The translations under genes and the position numbers were made by a program. Source: an uncultured Riemerella sp. (GTDB taxonomy: Bacteria > Bacteroidota > Bacteroidia > Flavobacteriales > Weeksellaceae). From it: a stretch of DNA of 12,633 nucleotides. Below the pieces are notes generated by a model. It saw nothing but the letters and a program-made list of their open reading frames with translations. It searched no databases and was not told the DNA's origin. Below, one piece after another: positions 6,429 to 11,450 of the stretch. The stretch covers positions 1-12,633 of the forward strand of contig CALHQK010000060.1 of NCBI GenBank assembly GCA_938037185.1. Reading direction: 5' to 3'. Position 1 is the first letter of the stretch, and every line of letters starts with the position of its first letter.

Positions 6429-6956
6429 ATGAAAAAGAGTATCATTCTAATTTTCTTATTAGGATTGTTGAGTTGTGATAAACAGTTCAAAATAACTCCT
6501 ATTTATGAAAATTTTAATAATGAAGCAGAATATAATATCCAGTATTTTAATATATCGGGATATGAAAATATTTCGTATGAAGTCTTGTTAGACAGCATCG
6601 TTCAGTTTTCAGAAAATGAGTTGAAATCTAAAAATTTGATGCCACCCAAAGTTAAAATTCAGAATTTTTACCAAAAAACCTTATATAGCCCCTGTAAAGA
6701 TTATGAAAATATAAGATATGAGGCTAGAAATGGAGAAATGGGAATGCTCAGAGATTGTGACCAAGAAATGTTAGTAGCCTATATTTGGTATAATGAAGAG
6801 GCAGAAAAAGGGAATTTTACTAGGATAAGTACTATATTTACAAAGTCGGATACTAATAATACAATAAAGAAAATAATAACTTCAAGAAAAGATTCTATAA
6901 AAATTATTAAAAATAAATGGACATTATTAAAAAAAGGAAAAATTAGTATAGAATAA
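6429..6956 (+). CDS. Short lipoprotein of the unnamed family (member 3)
   Basis: The protein has 175 residues from ATG at 6429 (a GTG at 6426 is also in frame). MKKSIILIFLLGLLSC is a textbook lipobox with Cys16. Residues about 52-85 (LLDSIVQFSENELKSKNLMPP, then KIQNFYQKTL) match block A of the 4226 product: helix, LSKGYIPP, then a second helix. Block B with the FGYxxDKEL core is absent; instead the tail is lysine-rich and AT-rich in codons. It is therefore either a shortened paralog or one that shares only the N-terminal domain. The segment before it is an exact repeat of the window's left end. Function unknown. Confidence 0.65.
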   Translation: MKKSIILIFLLGLLSCDKQFKITPIYENFNNEAEYNIQYFNISGYENISYEVLLDSIVQFSENELKSKNLMPPKVKIQNFYQKTLYSPCKDYENIRYEARNGEMGMLRDCDQEMLVAYIWYNEEAEKGNFTRISTIFTKSDTNNTIKKIITSRKDSIKIIKNKWTLLKKGKISIE

Positions 6957-7004
6957 TAATCTACCACATGGATAAACTTGGAAAATCATAAAAAGGAATG
7001 CAAG

Positions 7005-7886
7005 ATGAGAAAGATAGTATTTGTAATTATATTTTGTTTTATAATATCTTATTGTAAAGCACAAATTGACACAATAAATAAAAATATTGTGGAGTATTTT
7101 GATAAAAATAAATATAAAAATTGGGAACTTGTAGAGAAAGTTTCTAGTGCAACAGATAAATACTATAAGAAAGAAACTTATTGGGTTAGAGTTCTTTTTT
7201 ATAAGGGAGAATATACAGAGGAAATACAGACAATAGGTTCTTCTTTTAAGTTATATAAATATTATCATAAAAATGAGCTACTACATCGTTCTGTAAAAAC
7301 CTTTTATAACTTCCCAATAGGAGAATCTATTGAATATGATGAAAATGGGAATTTAATAGAAAAAGTAAATTATGATAAAAATTATTCTTTTTCAGTAGAT
7401 AGTCTTTGTGAATTAATTAAAATGGAATATGGTGTCAATTTAAGAATTTTATCCACTGATAATTTTCTTAATTATAGAGTTGAAAGAAGATATGATGATA
7501 ATATTAAAAAATATCTCTATATAGTTATTTTTGCAGTAAATGATAATGGTGAAGGTGTTATGGGATTCCCTATAAAATGTATCTATATAGATAGTAATAC
7601 AGGAGAGATTTTATATGAAAAAGCTGAACATTTAGATCGTCCATATAGTGATAGAATTCCAAAATCAAAAACTTTTTTTCCTCAGAAAGATGATAAAAAA
7701 AAGAATTCTACTTCCCTCTTCATAGAAGAAACTACCCCTCCTAAAGAGTTAGGTGTACCCTATAAACAAGGCGGCTATTACCCTGCTGGCACTTACCGCC
7801 TTTATAACGATAGGGCTTTCACTAAAAAAGAGTGGGAACTATATGTAAAAACACGCCCTTGGTGGGAAAGGTTATTTCTAAGTTAA
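7005..7886 (+). CDS. Secreted hypothetical protein
   Basis: The protein has 293 residues from ATG at 7005; an upstream in-frame TTG at 6978 would add a charged MENHKKECK stretch before the signal and is rejected. MRKIVFVIIFCFIISYCKAQ looks like a standard signal peptide cleaved after KA or KAQ rather than a lipobox. Residues about 100-130 contain a YwqK/MORN-like segment (GESIEYDENGNLIEKVNYD). A PepSY-like strand-turn (YIDSNTGEILYEK) lies around 205. A Lys/Ser-rich linker then leads to a distinct tail, GGYYPAGTYRLYNDRAFT and a Trp-rich WWERLF end. The DNA of the tail is richer in GC (about 50% at 7741-7800 against about 22% at 7501-7560), so it may be a separately inherited module. It sits directly before the DUF4280 relic. 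Function unknown. Confidence 0.65.
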   Translation: MRKIVFVIIFCFIISYCKAQIDTINKNIVEYFDKNKYKNWELVEKVSSATDKYYKKETYWVRVLFYKGEYTEEIQTIGSSFKLYKYYHKNELLHRSVKTFYNFPIGESIEYDENGNLIEKVNYDKNYSFSVDSLCELIKMEYGVNLRILSTDNFLNYRVERRYDDNIKKYLYIVIFAVNDNGEGVMGFPIKCIYIDSNTGEILYEKAEHLDRPYSDRIPKSKTFFPQKDDKKKNSTSLFIEETTPPKELGVPYKQGGYYPAGTYRLYNDRAFTKKEWELYVKTRPWWERLFLS

Positions 7887-7903
7887 TTTAAAACTTAATC
7901 ATT

Positions 7904-8032
7904 ATGCCACAAATCATCACTAATACCGCAGAACTCAGTTGCAATCAAGGTACAGCAACGAGTAAACTCAATGTTACAAGTCAAGATTTTGTAACTATCT
8001 GTTATAGTGTTCATTACACTTTTCTGCACTGA
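7904..8032 (+). pseudogene. Truncated DUF4280 (PAAR-like) spike-tip relic
   Basis: ATG at 7904 starts MPQIITNTAELSCNQG and continues ATSKLNVTSQDFV. This is the characteristic N-terminus of DUF4280/PAAR-like proteins of Bacteroidota (MPxxITNxAxLxCxxG followed by a short strand). Intact members run well over 100 residues; here similarity stops after about residue 30 and an unrelated tail (TICYSVHYTFLH) ends at TGA. The gene is therefore cut off, losing the rest of the tip and any linked toxin. PAAR-like proteins cap the type VI secretion spike and carry effectors, so this relic is the strongest hint that the region derives from an effector locus. It begins 17 nt after the preceding gene. Confidence 0.7.
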
Positions 8033-8078
8033 GATGCTTTTTTAGTTCATCTGTGGGAAAGAAAAAAACAACCATAAA

Positions 8079-8531
8079 ATGAAAAATAGAGTATTTGTAT
8101 TTTTTGTAATGTTGATTTTGTTTTCTTGCAAGGAAGAAAAGGTGGAATTTGTGCAGTCCAAAGCAATTCCTCATTTTTTTCTAATAAAAAATCCGTCTAA
8201 AGATGATTTTTTATTAAGAAATCAGATTATTGATTTTCTAATGAAAAATTCTCTTAAAAGTGATTTTATGTTAAAAATTCAACCTAAAAAAGGAATACAT
8301 TTTTACAGATACACCTCAGATACAAAATATTTTATAGAAAATGAAGGTGATGATACAGGTGGTTTTTCACAAAATAGTATCACTGATTATATAGAAGAAA
8401 ATATGGCTGTTTTTGAAATTTCCAAGTGTGAAAAAGATAGCACCAAGCTGGTAGGGGAACTATACTTTTGTTGCAATGCTGGTTTTAGCCGTAAGACAGA
8501 AATAGATACCTTAATTTATCATTGTAAATAA
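8079..8531 (+). CDS. Small lipoprotein, unknown
   Basis: The protein has 150 residues; MKNRVFVFFVMLILFSC gives lipidated Cys17. The mature part has a Lys/Phe-rich N-terminal half with a likely helix (NQIIDFLMKN) and a strand-rich C-terminal half. The latter has three further cysteines (Cys119 and a CC pair near GELYFCCNAGF), which could form disulfides in the envelope. No family is recognised. A short GGGAAAGAAAA echo of the boundary repeat lies just upstream. It is the first of four closely spaced genes ending at 9758, and its end overlaps or abuts the next reading frame. An immunity-type or structural lipoprotein role is possible but unproven. Confidence 0.65.
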   Translation: MKNRVFVFFVMLILFSCKEEKVEFVQSKAIPHFFLIKNPSKDDFLLRNQIIDFLMKNSLKSDFMLKIQPKKGIHFYRYTSDTKYFIENEGDDTGGFSQNSITDYIEENMAVFEISKCEKDSTKLVGELYFCCNAGFSRKTEIDTLIYHCK

Positions 8532-8533
8532 GG

Positions 8534-8560
8534 GGAATTTTAAAGGGAAATTTATAAGTA
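8534..8560 (+). repeat. Leader-like repeat, degenerate copy 3
   Basis: GGAATTTTAAA followed by ATAAGTA resembles the leader before 2976 (GGAATTTTAAAAGAAATAAGTA) with a few inserted bases. In the 2976 copy about 30 further bases and then the ATG follow; here the hydrophobic signal-peptide codons follow almost at once, as though the segment holding the start codon had been deleted. The similarity is short and found by eye. Confidence 0.35.
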
Positions 8561-8565
8561 ACATA

Positions 8566-9189
8566 TTGGTGCTGCTCCTGCTTTTATCCTGTAGATTTGG
8601 GGATACAGCAAGTGAAAATAAATATTTAACAATAAAAAATAATCAACTATATTTTAGAAGCAAAACCCTGAATAATGTATTATCTTTTCAGCAGGGAAGT
8701 TTCATTGAAAAAGATACTATTTTCATTAATAAAATCCTTACAGAAAAAGGGCAGTATGAAAATGTAGGAAATGTCATTGACCCAAAAACCTTTAAACCAC
8801 TTTATGATGATAAAGATGTCAGGAAAAAGGTTGATAATGAGTATTATCTAAAGGAGGATGCAGAGGACTATTATTTTATAGATAAAAACTATATTTATAT
8901 CTATAAAGATGATTTAATAGCTCGGAAGATTGATTTTTATATAGGCGGAAAATCCTCTGATTATGAGGTTTTAGGAGGAAGCTATTTGAGAGTAGGCGAA
9001 AAGGTATTTTGCAAAGGAACTTTATTGGAAGGAGTAGATTTACACACTTTTAAAACCTATAAACTACCGATGGAAAACTCTGAGTGGTATAAAACAATCG
9101 CCGCAGACAAAAACAAACTTTATATAGAGAATCTTATTTTGGACAAGGATGATTATTTTCAATCTTTCCAAAATAGGGAGCGGAAATAG
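8566..9189 (+). CDS. DKNYY-like lipoprotein with unclear start
   Basis: The open frame encodes a hydrophobic run and lipobox (ILVLLLLLSC) and then a mature domain of about 200 residues. Repeated DKNxxY-type units (IDKNYIYIYKDDL, ADKNKLYIENLIL) and VGEKVFCKGTLLEGVD resemble the DKNYY family (PF13644), whose function is unknown. There is no ATG or GTG at a sensible place. The first usable start is TTG at 8566, which gives a signal of only nine residues with no positive charge. The frame continues upstream through KGNFKGKFISN, a proper charged n-region, back to ATT at 8521, overlapping the previous gene. Either a rare start and translational coupling are used, or the start codon has been lost and the gene is decaying. 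Confidence 0.6.
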   Translation: MVLLLLLSCRFGDTASENKYLTIKNNQLYFRSKTLNNVLSFQQGSFIEKDTIFINKILTEKGQYENVGNVIDPKTFKPLYDDKDVRKKVDNEYYLKEDAEDYYFIDKNYIYIYKDDLIARKIDFYIGGKSSDYEVLGGSYLRVGEKVFCKGTLLEGVDLHTFKTYKLPMENSEWYKTIAADKNKLYIENLILDKDDYFQSFQNRERK

Positions 9190-9202
9190 AAAATATTAAT
9201 GA

Positions 9203-9373
9203 ATGAACAGTAAAAGAATAAAAAATGTATTTCTCTTAATAATTATATTTGTAATAACTCTTTATCTTACATATAAAGGTTTTGTTTATTGGAATTATAA
9301 TCTTTTCAAAGAAAAAAAACAAATAGAAACATGGAATAGCAGAGTGAAAAAACACAATGAAAACAAATTATAA
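9203..9373 (+). CDS. Small single-span membrane protein, 56 aa
   Basis: ATG at 9203 to TAA at 9371-9373. MNSKRIKN forms a positive n-region, residues about 9-27 (VFLLIIIFVITLYLTY) form one membrane helix, and a basic, aromatic tail follows (YWNYNLFKEKKQ...), so it is probably a small inner-membrane protein. It starts 13 nt after the preceding stop and overlaps the next gene by 17 nt, which argues for translational coupling and for a real gene rather than a chance ORF. No family is recognised. It could be the remnant of a longer protein, but its ends fit the operon well. Confidence 0.55.
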   Translation: MNSKRIKNVFLLIIIFVITLYLTYKGFVYWNYNLFKEKKQIETWNSRVKKHNENKL

Positions 9374-9758
9374 AATATTATTTGCAGTATTGTTTGTATT
9401 TATAGTTTTTTTGGGAATGTATTTATTTTCATTTTACAAATCTGTTACGGATACAGAAGATGTGAAATTGAGCGGTTATATTTATGATGAAAAAACCAAA
9501 CAACCTATTCCAAATACTCTCATAATGATAATAAATGAGCGATACGAAAATGATAGCGGCAATACAAATTACGATGAATATTTAGGAAAAGATACCATGA
9601 AACTCTATTCCGATAGTAAAGGATATTATTCAACAATTATAGAGAAAACCGCTTTTATATCATTATATTTCAAAAAAGAAGGCTATATTCAGAAGAAAAT
9701 AGAAGGAGAATATCCAACGAAACAAATGAATTATAAAGTGTATTTAAAGGAAGACTAA
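9357..9758 (+). CDS. Membrane-anchored carboxypeptidase regulatory-like protein
   Basis: The protein has 133 residues. One N-terminal membrane helix (about 8-27, ILFAVLFVFIVFLGMYLF) lacks a lipobox and is probably an uncleaved anchor. The remainder is one transthyretin-like beta-sandwich of the carboxypeptidase regulatory type: LSGYIYDEKTKQPIPNTLIM (strand, then the typical xPIPNxxI), YSDSKGYYST (the classic D-xx-GxY turn) and FISLYFKKEGYIQKKI (FxKxGY-type strand). Such domains serve as structural or binding modules in Bacteroidota envelope proteins. Its length is what one domain plus an anchor requires, so it looks complete. It is the last gene of the (+) series and overlaps the small membrane protein, suggesting that the two work together. 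The actual role is unknown. Confidence 0.75.
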   Translation: MKTNYKILFAVLFVFIVFLGMYLFSFYKSVTDTEDVKLSGYIYDEKTKQPIPNTLIMIINERYENDSGNTNYDEYLGKDTMKLYSDSKGYYSTIIEKTAFISLYFKKEGYIQKKIEGEYPTKQMNYKVYLKED

Positions 9759-9818
9759 GTGAGTCAAAGAAATTCAATAGAATTTAAAATTACCGTGACC
9801 AAAGCCCTAAAATTAGCA

Positions 9819-9857
9819 AAAATAAAAAAGCAACTACTTGATTTATAAGTAGTTGCT
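9819..9857 (-). terminator. Intrinsic terminator of tRNA-Gln
   Basis: Perfect 11-bp inverted repeat: AGCAACTACTT at 9829-9839 and AAGTAGTTGCT at 9847-9857, with a 7-nt loop. Read on the minus strand the stem is followed by TTTTTTATTTT (complement of 9818-9828), a classic terminator located 11 nt beyond the tRNA 3' end. On the plus strand no T-tract follows, so it probably serves mainly the tRNA. Confidence 0.85.
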
Positions 9858-9868
9858 AAAATTCAGTG

Positions 9869-9939
9869 TAGACCCACAGGGATTCGAACCCCGACAAACA
9901 GAACCAAAATCTGGTGTGCTACCGTTACACCATGGGTCT
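9869..9939 (-). tRNA. tRNA-Gln (TTG)
   Basis: The minus strand folds into a complete 71-nt cloverleaf. The acceptor is AGACCCA/TGGGTCT with discriminator A at 9869, the D arm is GTGT/GCAC, the anticodon loop is TTTTGGT (anticodon TTG, so Gln), and the T arm is CGGGG/CCCTG around TTCGAAT. The first anticodon-stem pair is a C-T mismatch, which is tolerated. CCA is not encoded. The tRNA stands alone, with its own promoter (9956-9986) and terminator (9819-9857). Its 3' end points to the lipoprotein region, the side on which integrating elements usually insert. Confidence 0.95.
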
Positions 9940-9955
9940 TCCTTTTTCAGTGGTG

Positions 9956-9986
9956 CAAAGGTAGAATTTTTTTTTTTATTCCCAAA
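9956..9986 (-). promoter_or_regulatory. Promoter of tRNA-Gln (-33/-7 type)
   Basis: On the minus strand TTTG (9986-9983) is separated by 19 nt, including an 11-bp A-tract, from TACCTTTG (9963-9956). This is a full match to the Bacteroidota primary-sigma consensus TTTG-N19-TAnnTTTG. Transcription should begin a few bases further, about 10 nt before the tRNA 5' end at 9939. Confidence 0.85.
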
Positions 9987-10022
9987 AAATATATTACCTT
10001 TTTTAATGTTTTAAATGTAAAA

Positions 10023-10052
10023 TATTGAAAATCAATAGTATTTTCTACTATT
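10023..10052. promoter_or_regulatory. Inverted repeats upstream of HMG-CoA reductase (possible operator)
   Basis: Two overlapping palindromes occur just upstream of the promoter: TATTGA-AAA-TCAATA (10023-10037) and AATAGTA-TTTTC-TACTATT (10034-10052). The half-site AATAGTA appears a third time at 10072-10078, overlapping the -7 element. The arrangement around the -33 and -7 boxes would suit a repressor or activator site, but AT-rich background makes some such matches likely by chance. Confidence 0.35.
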
Positions 10053-10084
10053 TTTGGGATTGTTGAAATAAAATAGTATTTTTG
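10053..10084 (+). promoter_or_regulatory. Promoter of HMG-CoA reductase gene
   Basis: TTTG (10053-10056), a 20-nt spacer and TATTTTTG (10077-10084) fit the -33 TTTG / -7 TAnnTTTG pattern. Transcription would start near 10090, about 10-15 nt before the ATG at 10103. This excludes the in-frame TTG at 10082 as a start, since it lies inside the -7 box. Confidence 0.75.
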
Positions 10085-10102
10085 CTTTTAAATAAAGAAT
10101 TT

Positions 10103-11434
10103 ATGGGTTTTCATGCTGTGGAAGGTTTTTCCAAACTGCCTAAACAACAGAAAATAGGCTGGCTTATAAAAGAATATTTTGAAAATGATTCTGATTTTCA
10201 AGATGTTATAAGGCAATATTGGAATCAAAATACCGATTTGCAAAAAATCCATGATGAATTCTCAGAAAACACGATTTCCAACTTTTACCTTCCATATAGC
10301 ATTGCTCCAAATTTTTTGATTGATGGGAAACTCTACGCTCTGCCAATGGCTGTAGAGGAGAGTTCTGTGGTTGCAGCAGCGGCTAAATCGGCTAAGTTTT
10401 GGCTGGATAAGGGCGGTTTCAGGACAACAATTATTGATACTAAAAAATTAGGGCATACTCATTTCATTTTCAGAGGGAAAAAGGAAAAATTGTTTCAGTT
10501 TTTTAATTCGGATTTAAAGCAAAAACTTTTCGCATCAACCGAAAGAATTACCCAAAACATGCGGGCGAGAGGGGGAGGAATTTTAGACATAGAACTGATA
10601 GACAAAACTAATGAATTAGAAAATTATTATCAGCTAAAAGCAAGTTTTGACACGGTTGATTCTATGGGGGCGAATTTCATTAATTCCTGTTTGGAGCAGT
10701 TTGGAGCAGTTTTGAAAGAAGAAATCCTAAAAAGTGATATTTTCGGAGAAGAGGAAAAACATTCTTTACAGGTGATAATGAGCATTTTATCTAACTTTAC
10801 TCCAGAATGTTTGGTTCGTGCAGAGGTTTCCTGCAAAATAGATGATTTGAAAGACGGTAGTGGGATTTCTCCCCAAGAATTTGCATGGAAATTTCATCAG
10901 GCGGTTACTATTGCAGAAATAGAGCCTTATCGTGCAGTTACTCATAATAAAGGAATTATGAATGGCGTGGATGCTGTGGTTATCGCGACAGGAAATGATT
11001 TTAGGGCAATAGAGGCATCAGCCCACGCTTATGCAGCAAAAGATGGGAAATATAAGTCGTTGACACATTGTACGATAGAAAATGGTGTTTTTCGTTTTTG
11101 GATAGAAATTCCTGTGGCAGTGGGCGTTGTAGGTGGTTTGACGAGCATTCATCCATTAGCAAAGTTTTCTTTGGCTTTATTGCAAAACCCATCGGCAAAG
11201 GACTTGATGAAGATTTTAGCTGTTTCTGGGCTTGCACAGAATTTTGCGGCTCTTAGGTCTTTGGTTACCACAGGGATTCAGAAAGGACACATGAAAATGC
11301 ACCTGATAAACATCTTAAACCAGCTTGGTGCAGATGAAGCTGAAAAAAAACATTTTGCAGATTATTTTCAGGATAGGGCGGTGAGTTATCATGAAGTTGC
11401 GGAAGCATTTAATAAATTTAAGAATAACAATTAA
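10103..11434 (+). CDS. mvaA: Hydroxymethylglutaryl-CoA reductase, class II
   Basis: The protein has 443 residues, soluble, with no signal or membrane segment as in class II enzymes (Pseudomonas mevalonii, about 428). It interconverts HMG-CoA and mevalonate with NAD(P)H. Motifs are in order: PMAVEESSVVAAA with the catalytic Glu (85/86), TVDSMGANFIN (184-194) for HMG-CoA binding, HNKGIMNG with catalytic Lys283, ATGNDFRAIEA with catalytic Asp299 and the nucleotide-binding region, GGLTSIHPLAK, and QKGHMKMH with the general-acid His396. Annotation pipelines usually label this type 'degradative', but with a single copy in a mevalonate-pathway flavobacterial setting biosynthesis of isoprenoids is the likelier job (inference). 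It has its own promoter with possible operator sites. A DUF5723 gene starts 16 nt downstream. DSMG instead of the common DAMG is a small variation. Confidence 0.95.
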   Translation: MGFHAVEGFSKLPKQQKIGWLIKEYFENDSDFQDVIRQYWNQNTDLQKIHDEFSENTISNFYLPYSIAPNFLIDGKLYALPMAVEESSVVAAAAKSAKFWLDKGGFRTTIIDTKKLGHTHFIFRGKKEKLFQFFNSDLKQKLFASTERITQNMRARGGGILDIELIDKTNELENYYQLKASFDTVDSMGANFINSCLEQFGAVLKEEILKSDIFGEEEKHSLQVIMSILSNFTPECLVRAEVSCKIDDLKDGSGISPQEFAWKFHQAVTIAEIEPYRAVTHNKGIMNGVDAVVIATGNDFRAIEASAHAYAAKDGKYKSLTHCTIENGVFRFWIEIPVAVGVVGGLTSIHPLAKFSLALLQNPSAKDLMKILAVSGLAQNFAALRSLVTTGIQKGHMKMHLINILNQLGADEAEKKHFADYFQDRAVSYHEVAEAFNKFKNNN

Positions 11435-11450
11435 ATAAATTTTATATCAA

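Noticed and set aside
6978..7004. TTG start for the 7005 gene
   Set aside because: It would place nine charged residues before a good signal peptide; the ATG at 7005 gives a standard one.
10082..10102. TTG start adding seven residues to HMG-CoA reductase
   Set aside because: The codon is within the -7 promoter box, and the ATG at 10103 gives the normal class II N-terminus.
11068..11256. Plus-strand 62-codon frame inside HMG-CoA reductase
   Set aside because: It lies wholly in another frame of a gene with conserved catalytic motifs; it is a shadow.
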